NCBI GenBank assembly: GCA_944319735.1
Contig: CALUEU010000003.1
Span: 62,001 to 126,000, forward strand
Source: an uncultured Methanomassiliicoccus sp.
GTDB taxonomy: Archaea; Thermoplasmatota; Thermoplasmata; Methanomassiliicoccales; Methanomassiliicoccaceae
Direction of reading: 5' to 3'
DNA: 64,000 bases
The position numbers and the translations under genes are program-made. Below, in pieces: positions 51,768 through 61,362 of this stretch (position 1 is its first letter; every line of letters begins with the position of its first letter). Below the pieces are notes generated by a model. The model saw nothing but the letters and a program-made list of their open reading frames with translations. It was not told where the DNA came from and searched no databases.

Positions 51768-54700
51768 TCACAGTCTGTAGTAATCCCCTCTTCCACCGTG
51801 ACTCTCTTCTGACTGATCTTCTTCCTCATCTTCTTGAAATACCTTCTTCTTTTTCAGCGGTTCCTCAGGAAGTATGCCTGCATTACGCATCAGCCTGGTA
51901 GACATTTCTTCCCTGTCAGTTTTAGGATACTGATGATAACTGTCTTTCTTTAACTGAGTACGTTCTGCGTCAGCCATCCTCTTCATTGCCCATTTCTGAT
52001 GCATAGCTTTGATCTGCTTCTCAGTCAAAACTACTTCTGATCCTTCCTGATCCTCTTCCTCACCGCTCTTGAAATTGAGCGGTATATGGCAACGGGGACA
52101 AGATTCAAAGTTAGAGGCACATTGCATGCACATCAGAGTGCCGCATTTTGGACATGCCGCCACTACCTGCTCGTCATGGAATATGCAATTTCTTCCACGG
52201 TATTGGGCAGATTTTGTGTTGTAGTAAACATCAACAGCTTTTGACCTGTCGATTGGTCTCTGCATCTTAGTTTCTTCAGGCTGTTTCTTTTTAAACAGTG
52301 AAATATCTTTCTTGGGTGTCTGAGGTTCATACGACTCTTCCGGATATTCTGGATTGTTCCTGTATACTCCCGCATTTGATGAATTAATTATTGTCATGAG
52401 TTGTCTGGCCATGTATATTCCGATGTCCAGAGTTTCCATGAGTTTGAGGGTTGTGTAATATTCTGAAGGCATAGTAAACACCATGCGGATAAGCCGCTCA
52501 GTCTCCTTGTCTGGAGCCTGTGTGGGGAACTTCATTGTGTTTACCTGACTTATGTATGACAAAATCCTCTTTGCCTTTGTGATGTTAGGTTCATCCATTG
52601 CAGTATATACTTCTGACAGGTAGAGCCCCTTTCTTTCATACTCTGGATTTCCCAAAGTTCTGAGAAGGATTGTTTTAGAAATCTGTTCATATGCATCAAA
52701 CTCTTCGGTTGTCATTGATGCAATATCTACATCTTCTTTGGACTTTAGGCGCTCATTGACGAGGTCTAGGAAATTCTCTGGAATTCCCACATCTCTTGAT
52801 GCCTCATCTCTGCTTATGCTCCGCGCACGTTTATGTTCAAATCTCAATAATTTAGCGGCATAAGCCTCAGTTTCTTCTTCTTTAATCCTTTCATTGAGTT
52901 CTGCATTTCCATCAAGCGCTAACTTGAAGTTTGGATCGATATGCAGAGATCTTTCAAAGGCATATTTTGACTTATCCAGTTCATTATTGCGGAGATATAT
53001 GCGGCCTTGTCCAAGCCAGGCATATTTATTTTCAGGTTCGTAATCTAATATGTTTTGATAACACTGAAGGGCCTCGACATTATCTTCCATTTTTCCCAAG
53101 GCAGCGGCTTTATTCAGCCATGCAGTTGTGTTATGATTATCGATGGAAAGAGATTTGTCAAAACTGAATATTGCTTCAGACAGTTTTCCTAGTTTGGCCT
53201 GCACTGTACCGATGTGAGCCCATAAGACAGAATTTTCTTTATCTGTTCTAGTGGCAGACATGTATGCTTCTAATGCTTCATCCAGATTGCCTAGGGACTC
53301 TTCTGCTTTTGCCAGAGCCTGGTATGTTTCTGAGCTTGTACTTCCGAATTCAACTGCGCGCCTGTAACAATTTACAGAAGTCTCTTTGTCATTGAGTTTG
53401 AAATAAATATTTCCTTTTACCCGCCAGGCGTCAGCATTGCTTGCATTCAGGTTATGAGCTTTATCCAACTCATCCAAAGCTTTGTCGACGTCTCCGATGT
53501 ATGCATATGTGCGACCGCGGTCCACGTAAAAGTTATCATTTTCCGGATCTATTTTAATCGCATCATTAAATGCTTTCAAAGCTTCATCAACATTGCCGTT
53601 AAGAAGCAGAGCCTTTCCTTTCTTATCTGCCAATACAGCATTTTCAGGTTTTAATTTCCATACATAGTCATATGCATTGGCAGCGGACAGGTAGTCCTGC
53701 AATTCCATATGAATATCGGCTTTTTTCTCTGCTGCCAGAGCATTATCTGCTTCGATCAGCAAAATATGATTGTAATCTTCCAGAGCATCGTCTCTGCGGT
53801 GCAGAGTATGTAATGCCTCGGCACGATTGAAATATGCATCGATGTTTTCCGGATTTACTTGAATCAGCGTGCTGCACACTTCGATTATTCCCAGATAATC
53901 TTCTTTAGACTCCAGAATCTCTCTTTTGGATTCCAGCGTATCTTCTTCAAAAGGATCAATTTCAAGAACTTTGTTGTACACTTTCAAAGCATCATTCAGT
54001 CTCCCCATCTTGAGAAGAACATTTCCTTTGTCGATCAGGGTTGCTTTGTTCTCCGGATCGAATTTTAAAATCTGATTGCATGTAGCAAGAAGATCCGCTG
54101 GTCTGTCAAGTTCTTTTAATGATTCTTTCTTATCAATTATAATTCCTACATCTCTGTATCCTGCAGATAGGGCCTTGTCAAAACTATTCACCGCTTCAAC
54201 ATGCATGCCTAGTTTTGCAAACGACTTGCCTTCTGCTGCGTAGACTTGAAGGTTACTGTCATCAATTTCAAGATATCTGTCAAAGCATTCGATGGCTTTT
54301 TCATGTTGATCTAATGAAGCGTAGGCAATTCCTTTATTGTATAATATAAAAGGATCATCTGGGCAGATCTCAAGAGCCTTGTCATATGATTCCAATGCCT
54401 CTTCGAATTTATTGTCCGATGCTAAAGACAATGCATGAGCACACCAGATGTCTTTGTTTGTTGGATCAAGTTCTAACGCTTTGTTGAGTGCCTCTGTAGC
54501 TTCTGCAAACCTGAACAGCCCATAGAGAGAATCACCCTTGATCCTCCAGAATGAAGCATCACCCGGAAATACTTCTGTACCTTCTGATGCAAGCTCAAGG
54601 CTGCGGGCAAACATCTTCTCTGAAAACAGTTCTATGCACAGGTTGTGGAATGCAATCGTATTTTTGGGATCCCTTCTCAAAACATCTTCATAGTACTCTA

Positions 54701-56267
54701 TTGATTCTGCAGACTTTCCCAGCCTGTCGTATGCAATGGCACAATCTAAGAGGCTGCCTATATTTTCTGGATTCATTTTGAGAATTTCCAGTGAAATGTC
54801 TAAAACTTCTTTGTCTCTTCCATCTCCTTTGTATGCATCCTTAAGCGCTTCCAGAACTTTTTGTTCTTCAGGGAAGTTTTTTGACGCTTTTTCTAATATC
54901 TTAATCGCATCGCCGTAATGCTGTATTGCATTATATGCCACGCCCGTCTCGTACATTGCTTCGAGATCGTCCGGCATTTTTTCAAGTACGGCTTCGATAT
55001 ATCGTATTGTTTCTTCATTAATTCCAATTGATATGGCGATGTTCTTGCGCTTTACCAGCAGTCCAAAATCATCGGGGAATGAAAGCAGTGCAGACTCTGA
55101 TTTTTCAAGAGCTTCTTCCATCCTGTGGAGTTTTACCAATGAGTCAATTATCGAATAGCAGTATTCTACATTCGGTTCATACTGCATGAGCATGTATGCG
55201 ATCTCGATCACATCTTCCCATTTGTTCTGAGTAAGAGTCGTACGGTAAATTCCTTCCATTGCCTCAATGCATTTTTCATCTTTTTTCAGGACTTCCCTGT
55301 TGAGCGCTTCTGCCCTTTCAATCATCCCGAGGGATTCATATGCGGATGCTAATTCGAGCTTAATCTCCTGGTTTTCTGAATCATTCTTAAGTGCGCATAT
55401 GTAGTACTCAATGGAATTTTCAACGGATTCAAAAGCTCTAAGTGTTCTCGCTTTTCCCAAATTGCCCTCTACTGAGTTTGGATCTATGTGGAGGACTTCA
55501 TCATACACCTTAGAAGCCTCTACATATTGGCTTTCCTTTCTCATCACATCTGCTGTTAGCAGCATTGCCTGAATATCGCCAGGTGAATGATCCAAAACTT
55601 GATCCAGTGTCTGAATGGACTCGACACTCTGTCCGGAATTCATGAGGATTTCAGCTTTTTTTGTACCCCATGTAGTCGGGTCATCAAATTCGATAAGCAA
55701 GTCGTAAGGAGGTAGGTAATCAGGATCCCTTTCAATGAGCTGTTTTGCTTCCAGGATGGCTTCATCCGTCTTTCCAATTTTAGTGAGGATGGTTGCATGA
55801 TCAAGCGCTAATTGTTTATTGTATGCATCAAGTTCAATAGCATGATCTATCGATTCCAATGCTTCTTCGTATGATCCTTTGGACTCGAGTGCTAGAAATT
55901 TATTGTGCCATGCCTTTAAAAGTCCGCTGTTCACATTTATTGCTTTGTCTGATGCGGTGATAACATCATCATATTGTTGTAACTGCAACAGCATAGCTGA
56001 AAGCTTTAACAGATATTCGGGAAACGTTGGATAATTTTCAAACTCATTGTCTTTGTTGCTGAGCAATATCTCTTTAGCATTGTCGATCTGTTCAGAGACA
56101 GTTTTCATGTCTCCAGAATCTAACGCTTCTTGTGCAGTTTCTATTGCTTTGTTAGCTTTTTGGAGACTTTTAGCATCCTTGTCTCTTAATGATTCTATGA
56201 ATCCCATCCGATCACCGAATGGCAAGGTATCATCGAGGAAGGTCAAAAAGCTTTGCAAGTCTGACAA
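51768..56267 (-). CDS. Giant TPR protein with C-terminal zinc-binding domain
   Basis: 1499 residues from a TTG start. Residues about 20-1180 are some 33 tetratricopeptide repeats of about 34 residues each (pattern W..KG.AL..LG..EEAI..YD.AL.IDP). After about 1190 there is a helical domain (EHKRARSISRDEASRDVGI, MTTEEFDAYEQISKTIL), then MARQLMTIINSSN, a linker and a zinc domain CIFHDEQVVAACPKCGTL, CMQCASNFESCPRCHIPL (about 1375-1415; B-box-like CxxH...CxxC...CxxC...CxxC) and a basic, acidic tail. No signal or membrane segment. Such solenoids scaffold multi-protein complexes; the partner is unknown. It stands alone on the minus strand. Confidence 0.8.
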   Translation of the reverse strand: MSDLQSFLTFLDDTLPFGDRMGFIESLRDKDAKSLQKANKAIETAQEALDSGDMKTVSEQIDNAKEILLSNKDNEFENYPTFPEYLLKLSAMLLQLQQYDDVITASDKAINVNSGLLKAWHNKFLALESKGSYEEALESIDHAIELDAYNKQLALDHATILTKIGKTDEAILEAKQLIERDPDYLPPYDLLIEFDDPTTWGTKKAEILMNSGQSVESIQTLDQVLDHSPGDIQAMLLTADVMRKESQYVEASKVYDEVLHIDPNSVEGNLGKARTLRAFESVENSIEYYICALKNDSENQEIKLELASAYESLGMIERAEALNREVLKKDEKCIEAMEGIYRTTLTQNKWEDVIEIAYMLMQYEPNVEYCYSIIDSLVKLHRMEEALEKSESALLSFPDDFGLLVKRKNIAISIGINEETIRYIEAVLEKMPDDLEAMYETGVAYNAIQHYGDAIKILEKASKNFPEEQKVLEALKDAYKGDGRDKEVLDISLEILKMNPENIGSLLDCAIAYDRLGKSAESIEYYEDVLRRDPKNTIAFHNLCIELFSEKMFARSLELASEGTEVFPGDASFWRIKGDSLYGLFRFAEATEALNKALELDPTNKDIWCAHALSLASDNKFEEALESYDKALEICPDDPFILYNKGIAYASLDQHEKAIECFDRYLEIDDSNLQVYAAEGKSFAKLGMHVEAVNSFDKALSAGYRDVGIIIDKKESLKELDRPADLLATCNQILKFDPENKATLIDKGNVLLKMGRLNDALKVYNKVLEIDPFEEDTLESKREILESKEDYLGIIEVCSTLIQVNPENIDAYFNRAEALHTLHRRDDALEDYNHILLIEADNALAAEKKADIHMELQDYLSAANAYDYVWKLKPENAVLADKKGKALLLNGNVDEALKAFNDAIKIDPENDNFYVDRGRTYAYIGDVDKALDELDKAHNLNASNADAWRVKGNIYFKLNDKETSVNCYRRAVEFGSTSSETYQALAKAEESLGNLDEALEAYMSATRTDKENSVLWAHIGTVQAKLGKLSEAIFSFDKSLSIDNHNTTAWLNKAAALGKMEDNVEALQCYQNILDYEPENKYAWLGQGRIYLRNNELDKSKYAFERSLHIDPNFKLALDGNAELNERIKEEETEAYAAKLLRFEHKRARSISRDEASRDVGIPENFLDLVNERLKSKEDVDIASMTTEEFDAYEQISKTILLRTLGNPEYERKGLYLSEVYTAMDEPNITKAKRILSYISQVNTMKFPTQAPDKETERLIRMVFTMPSEYYTTLKLMETLDIGIYMARQLMTIINSSNAGVYRNNPEYPEESYEPQTPKKDISLFKKKQPEETKMQRPIDRSKAVDVYYNTKSAQYRGRNCIFHDEQVVAACPKCGTLMCMQCASNFESCPRCHIPLNFKSGEEEDQEGSEVVLTEKQIKAMHQKWAMKRMADAERTQLKKDSYHQYPKTDREEMSTRLMRNAGILPEEPLKKKKVFQEDEEEDQSEESHGGRGDYYRL

Positions 56268-56641
56268 TGTGTCTGCATTTGGTCTGACAACTAGTATGGT
56301 AGTAATATTGGATGACGAATATTCACAGATTTATGAGCCAATTTAAAGGTATATTTTATATATCAGATCTTTTAATATGGAAAATTGTCTGACTTTTGTC
56401 TGACACACATGATGGGATGCAAACAAAAACAGAGTATGATATTATTCTTCTTAGGATGGGAAAGAAGCTTAAGAAATACTCCTAATGCACATGGGGGGAC
56501 TGGATGGGGTCCCCCAAAACGTGTTTAGTTTTTTTAGATATATATGATTGTATTTTTTAAATGATATCTCGACGCCATATAGAAATAGTGACACTCACAT
56601 GTACCCTCGTATTTCAACTTCAATAATCTTGAGGGAAATCT
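56268..56641. other. Spacer with repeated GTCTGACA motifs, hairpin and possible small RNA
   Basis: 374 bases. GTCTGAC(A) occurs four times: 56259-56266 (over the TPR start codon), 56282-56289, 56387-56393 and 56398-56405. A GC-rich hairpin GGGGGAC (56494-56500) with GTCCCCC (56509-56515) is followed on the plus strand by a T-rich tract (56521-56537), as for a terminator, but no plus-strand gene precedes it. A 40-codon frame beginning at 56409 is possible but unconvincing. Confidence 0.5.
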
Positions 56642-59008
56642 ATGTCAAAGAAACTTACAATGGCTATAATCGCAATAGTATTAGCGGTCGTTGTAATTGG
56701 CGTGGCGGTGTATTATGTATCTTCAAACAATGATTCTAAAGATGGATACACTTTGTCTTTTGAAAGCAACGGCGGAACCGAAGTATCTCCAATAACTTTT
56801 GATGAGAAAACGCCTGTCGCTGCTCCACCCAATCCAACAAAAACCGGATCTGAGTTCCTCGGCTGGTATTCAGATGAAAATTTGACCGCCCCTTTTACAT
56901 TTGATAAGCTTCCATCTGGTGATTCGAAGCTTTTCGCCAAATGGGCTGAATATATGGATCTCGATGATGATGACTGGAATGAAATAGAAAATAATCCAGG
57001 CACAACTCCTTGGAATCTAGGAAACGAACAGATGGATTCAATTGCTGTCAGAGGTTCTGATATTTTAGCGATGGAAGACTATCTGGAAACAGTAATGTTG
57101 ACAGTATCCAATGGATTTGTATTATTAGATCTTGAAGATCTGTGTGAAAACAACAACATCACCAGCAATTCTGTATTCAAATTCTCAATTACAGTAGGAA
57201 ATAAATCAGCCCTGTCAAGTGAAGAATCAGATATCATAGGGGACAGGCCGCTTTATAACGTAATTTTCACAATTAATGATAAAGCAGTCTTAGATCCAGA
57301 TGATTTCATCACTCTTTACTTGAATTATGCTCTTAAAGACGGGGAGATTGCATCAAAACTTCAGGTTTACTCATTACTCAATGGTGTTACTGAATCTGTA
57401 GACACTGACTATTCTGCAGAAGGAAATTTTGTAGAGTGTGACGCTGAATATTCATCATATTACATAATTGCATATGATGGTCTTCTGTGGCCAGATATGT
57501 TTGGAATCGGTATTCCACATGCATCTGAGCAAATAGACAACTATGCCGGAACAAGCTTATTTGACTTCTTTAACACTGAAGACTCCGATGACATTCCATC
57601 AGATCTTCTGAAATATATCGATATCTCTAATCTTAACTGGGAGCTTCGATCAGTTTCAATAGATGACTACAGCAAAATCCAGTTTGAAGATTATATCAAA
57701 TCTTTAGAATCCAATGGATTTAAGCAATATACCTTTTCTGAAGATATATCTACAAGCACCAATACATGGATAGGCATAAAATCCGTTGGCGGAGTGAACT
57801 ATCTCATAGTAGTTGATTTAGATGATAGTGATCTGAGATCATACAGCGGTCAAGACGGATTTTCTCCATTCTATCAGTCTGATGATTCAGATCTGTCAAT
57901 AGTGCTGCTCAACTTCGATCCTCTGAAAGAACTTGGCATTTCTATAACGAAATCCAAATCATCTTCGGAAACTTGGATAGACAATCTGGCTGGCTTCACA
58001 ATTCCTGCTCCTTATGCTAATTCTGGATTTGAGAATCTGGCTGAAATAGAATTCAGCGGCTCATCTCTGTCTGCATTATTGGATAAAATCATCGTCACAG
58101 ACAATATGAGCAATGAAGATCGCAAAAGTTTCGAGAGTTTCTTAAAGGGACTGAGCAACATCAAATGCAAGATGGGTTACATCAATGTAGTTGACAAAGA
58201 CGGTCGCAATCTAACATATGATGCAGTATGGCAGGAAGTCAATAATATCCAGAAACAGAATGGTCTCAAACTCATCAGCGCTACAGTTGATGACGGACAT
58301 TATAATTCTCCAGTCATATTAGCAAAAACACTGGAAGTGGCAAATGGACAATTTACATTTGAAGATCTTGTGATAATTACATTTGATGGGATTGAAGATA
58401 ATGATCTTTTAAGCAATAATCCTGAAATGAGCATCTTTGTAGTTGATGCTTCAATCAGCATGAATCTCAACGATATATCTATCCCAGGATTTCAATTAAA
58501 CAATCTGCAGTTTAACGAACCCTGGGTTGAAAACTTTGCTGGATTCCAGTTCCCGGAGCCTTATGCCAATGCAGTTGTTGATTACTGCATGGATATGAAA
58601 ATAGACATGGGCGAGCTGTTAAATCTGCTGAACACAGCGTTTCCCGATCCAAACATGATCCCTGAAGAGATATTAGTGATTAAGGAAGCAATGGGCATAT
58701 ACAAAGATCTGTCAGGAAGTATCGGAATCATATCCTTTACAAGCTCAGACTTCAACTTTGAAGCTGCAGACCAATTTGTTCAGAGCATTGTAGAGGCAAA
58801 TGGCTTGATATTAGTTAACAGCGAATTTGACGATGAAGATGGAGCTGTTTGGTCCATGTTTAGATCAATCCAACCTTCTGCCAGCGGAACCTCTGTAACC
58901 ATGGAGGATATGATAACTGTCGCTTGGGTTCCTTATGAGCTGGGCGGGAAGTATATGTATGCTGTCCAAATATCTTCAATAGACGCGAAGTTCACCATTT
59001 CGATGTAA
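56642..59008 (+). CDS. Surface-exposed protein with signal anchor, InlB-type B-repeat and three similar domains
   Basis: 788 residues. A hydrophobic N-terminal segment (about residues 6-26, MSKKLTMAIIAIVLAVVVIG) anchors or secretes it. Residues about 38-98 form a Listeria-Bacteroides (InlB B-repeat/Flg_new) domain (YTLSFESNGGTEVSPI, then LGWYSDENLTAPFTF). Then come about 690 residues without clear known family, including three similar units that each begin near an AGF.-P-PYAN-like motif: about 285 (GIGIPHASEQIDNY), 449 (AGFTIPAPYAN) and 633 (AGFQFPEPYAN). Acidic and threonine/serine-rich as for secreted proteins. A GAGG site precedes ATG. A perfect hairpin terminator follows. Function unknown; host contact possible. 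Confidence 0.7.
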   Translation: MSKKLTMAIIAIVLAVVVIGVAVYYVSSNNDSKDGYTLSFESNGGTEVSPITFDEKTPVAAPPNPTKTGSEFLGWYSDENLTAPFTFDKLPSGDSKLFAKWAEYMDLDDDDWNEIENNPGTTPWNLGNEQMDSIAVRGSDILAMEDYLETVMLTVSNGFVLLDLEDLCENNNITSNSVFKFSITVGNKSALSSEESDIIGDRPLYNVIFTINDKAVLDPDDFITLYLNYALKDGEIASKLQVYSLLNGVTESVDTDYSAEGNFVECDAEYSSYYIIAYDGLLWPDMFGIGIPHASEQIDNYAGTSLFDFFNTEDSDDIPSDLLKYIDISNLNWELRSVSIDDYSKIQFEDYIKSLESNGFKQYTFSEDISTSTNTWIGIKSVGGVNYLIVVDLDDSDLRSYSGQDGFSPFYQSDDSDLSIVLLNFDPLKELGISITKSKSSSETWIDNLAGFTIPAPYANSGFENLAEIEFSGSSLSALLDKIIVTDNMSNEDRKSFESFLKGLSNIKCKMGYINVVDKDGRNLTYDAVWQEVNNIQKQNGLKLISATVDDGHYNSPVILAKTLEVANGQFTFEDLVIITFDGIEDNDLLSNNPEMSIFVVDASISMNLNDISIPGFQLNNLQFNEPWVENFAGFQFPEPYANAVVDYCMDMKIDMGELLNLLNTAFPDPNMIPEEILVIKEAMGIYKDLSGSIGIISFTSSDFNFEAADQFVQSIVEANGLILVNSEFDDEDGAVWSMFRSIQPSASGTSVTMEDMITVAWVPYELGGKYMYAVQISSIDAKFTISM

Positions 59009-59013
59009 TTAAC

Positions 59014-59041
59014 AAAGCCTCTCTGAGGCTTTTCTTTTTTT
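59014..59041 (+). terminator. Hairpin terminator after the surface-protein gene
   Basis: AAAGCCTC TCT GAGGCTTT, followed by TCTTTTTTTATT. Confidence 0.8.
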
Positions 59042-59109
59042 ATTTACTTAGAATTCTTGTCAGTTCAGACACTTCATCCTCTCTATTTTATTGATAATGT
59101 AACAAAAGT

Positions 59110-59118
59110 CTTATAAAG
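59110..59118 (+). promoter_or_regulatory. TATA box of tRNA-Gly
   Basis: CTTATAAAG lies 25-33 bases before the tRNA 5' end. Confidence 0.55.
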
Positions 59119-59142
59119 GAACTGAGAATAAGGGGGAAGTAC

Positions 59143-59215
59143 GCAAGCGTGATCTAGTTGGTTAGGATTTTAGCCTTCCAAGCTAACTGCCCGGGTTCGA
59201 ATCCCGGCGCTTGCA
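59143..59215 (+). tRNA. tRNA-Gly (anticodon TCC)
   Basis: Acceptor stem GCAAGCG pairs with CGCTTGC, discriminator A. Anticodon stem TTAGC/GCTAA encloses CTTCCAA (anticodon TCC at 59177-59179). T-arm GCCCGGGTTCGAATCCCGGC is canonical. CCA is not encoded. Confidence 0.97.
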
Positions 59216-59234
59216 CTCTTTTTACTTCCTAATA

Positions 59235-60347
59235 TTAGTTTGATTGAATCAGGCATGACATTGAGTTTTCACTCAGCAGCTTTTTCATCATGTCCAATTC
59301 AAGACCGGAATTCAGATCCTGTTTCTTAGCTAGCTTATAGAATTCCCTTACTTCTTTGTCGATATTCCACTCATTTTCAAATTTTAATTTGTAAGCGATT
59401 GAAACATATTTTGCAGTTAGGTAGTATTTTGATAAAGTTTCCATGTTTTTCTTGTTGTTTTGATATACATTCTTTATTTTCTCTTCGTCAGCGTCATTGA
59501 TTAAATAATCCATGAGTAGTAAGCAGGTTGAAATGTCTTTCAAAGCATTATCTGATTCATCCAGATTGCGTATTATGTCCTCAAGCTCTGATTCTGCTTC
59601 AGCATGCCTTCCATTGTAAATCAGATATTCTGATTTATTGAGTCTAAGTTCATTTGCAAATGGTACCGATTTGTACGATTCTGGAATTTCAAACAGCTCT
59701 TCCGGGGCATCTTTGATAGACACTCCTCTCAGTGCCAGTAAACTTACGCACTGGGTTTTGTTAAATATTTCTTGTGAACGAGCATCTTTTTTGAACAATT
59801 TTAAAACCATACCATCGTTGTAGACTCCGGTTTTAGCTTTTATGGGTATTGCGTTATAAATTGTCATAAATATCCCACATAAGACCATTGCATAGAAGAA
59901 CAGTGTAATGAATGCATTATTGATAAGCAACATTGATGCAATAGACACAATAGTAGTAGCTGCAGTTAGGATAACTCCGCCCATTATGTAAAGGCTGTAT
60001 GGGGCATTTGTTTTATCATCATCACGATGCATAAAGTTGGCGCCGCCTACATTAGGAACATACATTCTCTTTAGAACATATTTACCATCTATATTGGCAA
60101 ACATGTATCCAAGCACTGCAAAAGCATCCAGTTTATATCCAGTCATCCATCCAAATAGGGTATGACCAAATTCATGAATCACTACATACAATACTGTTGA
60201 GATTACTATAAAAACGACAAAGTAAATTATCCAGTAATCAACATTCACAAATTCGACTATCTTTTCTTTCGTAAAATATGCAATAATGATCAGCAGTATG
60301 AGTGACAATCCATATGATGCTGCGCGTCCTTTGATTTCGCTGCTCAC
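59235..60347 (-). CDS. M50-type membrane zinc protease-like protein with C-terminal helical domain
   Basis: 370 residues from a GTG start. Four to six membrane segments (about 12-28, 38-58, 110-130, 135-165). The zinc motif HEFGH is at residues 58-62, in the second membrane segment as in site-2 proteases. The second site-2 motif (NxxPxxxxDG) is represented by NAIPIKAKTGVYNDG near 165-180. The remaining ~170 residues form a soluble helical, TPR-like region (EYLIYNGRHAEAESELEDII). Could cleave a membrane-anchored regulator. It is followed by tRNA-Gly on the other strand. Confidence 0.7.
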   Translation of the reverse strand: MSSEIKGRAASYGLSLILLIIIAYFTKEKIVEFVNVDYWIIYFVVFIVISTVLYVVIHEFGHTLFGWMTGYKLDAFAVLGYMFANIDGKYVLKRMYVPNVGGANFMHRDDDKTNAPYSLYIMGGVILTAATTIVSIASMLLINNAFITLFFYAMVLCGIFMTIYNAIPIKAKTGVYNDGMVLKLFKKDARSQEIFNKTQCVSLLALRGVSIKDAPEELFEIPESYKSVPFANELRLNKSEYLIYNGRHAEAESELEDIIRNLDESDNALKDISTCLLLMDYLINDADEEKIKNVYQNNKKNMETLSKYYLTAKYVSIAYKLKFENEWNIDKEVREFYKLAKKQDLNSGLELDMMKKLLSENSMSCLIQSN

Positions 60348-60462
60348 ATCGGTACATAGCTAAAATACTACTTAGTTCTTCTTTTATTTTATTAATTTAA
60401 TTATTATACTCAATTAAAACATCTTCTATCCTCTAAGTATACTACCTAATGGGCAACTATTT

Positions 60463-60590
60463 ATATTGGATATACCATCCAATATTATAGAGATAGACCA
60501 TCTACTCACTTCTCTATCCCCATTTCCATTCCGGCAGGAAATGGGTCCCAAAAACATGCTGGTATTCAACTCTGACCAGCATATTTTTTA
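60463..60590 (+). ncRNA. Candidate structured RNA of four successive hairpins
   Basis: Four perfect stems follow one another: ATATTGGAT/ATCCAATAT (60463-60471 with 60477-60485, loop ATACC); ATAGAGA/TCTCTAT (60487-60493 with 60511-60517); CCCATTTCC/GGAAATGGG (60519-60527 with 60537-60545, nine-base loop); ATGCTGGT/ACCAGCAT (60556-60563 with 60575-60582), the last followed by TATTTTTTA, a terminator-like run. A TATA-like AAGTATACT at 60435 would place the 5' end near 60462. Only 40 bases later a small gene starts, so this could be an independent RNA or an attenuating leader. It is the best non-coding RNA candidate in the window. Confidence 0.55.
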
Positions 60591-60617
60591 CCTATTACTT
60601 GCTCTAATGTTTTATGC

Positions 60618-60938
60618 ATGAACGAGCAGGCTACGACTACGCGGCAGGAATATTATAGAGAGTTAAATGAAGGCCTTAAAGCAGCCATTGAATACATACG
60701 AGGCGATCAGACAATAGATAAAATAATCGAAGTAACATCATTTTATGAAGATTCGTTTCTGGATAATTTCAGAATTGATGACGACTACTCCAGCATGTCA
60801 AATATGGATTTTGTGAACATGATTACAGATCAGCAATGGATTGATTATATAAACTACATGAAAAGTCTGATATCTGAAATAAGTGACAAAGATTCAGATC
60901 ATCGTGAATTAAATGATCTACTCAATGAAGTGAGCTAA
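60618..60938 (+). CDS. Small protein of unknown function
   Basis: 106 residues. Mostly acidic and helical (ATTTRQEYYRELNEGLKAAIEY at the start; DNFRIDDDYSSMSNMDFVNMITD). No cysteines, signal or membrane segment, and no recognised family. It is preceded by the four-hairpin RNA element and converges with an ATPase fragment. Coding status is likely because composition and codon use fit, but it is short and has no strong Shine-Dalgarno. Confidence 0.5.
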   Translation: MNEQATTTRQEYYRELNEGLKAAIEYIRGDQTIDKIIEVTSFYEDSFLDNFRIDDDYSSMSNMDFVNMITDQQWIDYINYMKSLISEISDKDSDHRELNDLLNEVS

Positions 60939-60945
60939 TATACTT

Positions 60946-61362
60946 TCACGCATTGGTCTTTATCCATCTGATGCATGCTGGAACCTGATGGCAGAGATCT
61001 TGTCCACAATACATCTCGATTTCGTATTTTCCTTCTGCAGTGATCTCTTCGGCTATTCTCTCCCAGTCAGACGTTGTGTTTGCTTCATCGATTATGATGT
61101 AATTTTTATGTCCTTCCTTAAGACCTTTATAAACAATTTTTAGAAGTTCAGTATAGTTTTTCAAAGTGGACTCTGGGCATGTGTATTTGTTCAATCTTAT
61201 AATGTTGGATGAAGGATACATTTCTTTAATTTCAGTTATAACTCTTTCCAGAAGCTCTGTTTTACTAAGTCTCCTAGGTCCAGTAATTATCTTTGCATGA
61301 GGGTCTTCAACAAACATGCGAAGTTTGTAAAAAGAATCGTTTTCGCTTATACACTCACTCAT
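60946..61362 (-). pseudogene. Fragment of an AAA-type ATPase (DUF4143-family N-terminal part)
   Basis: 138 residues. ITGPRRLSKTELLERVI near 27-43 resembles the Walker A of the GPRRVGKT family, but the second glycine is Ser; YIIIDEANT near 88-96 is a Walker B. The protein stops (TGA) soon after Walker B, while full members have about 400 residues with a C-terminal DUF4143 region. It could be a truncated remnant or a small regulatory derivative. It has a normal ATG start. Confidence 0.5.

Noticed and set aside
56409-56528. 40-codon frame ending in TAG in the spacer before the surface protein gene
   Set aside because: Runs through the GC-rich terminator-like hairpin, has no ribosome site and no recognisable feature; more likely part of a non-coding transcript.
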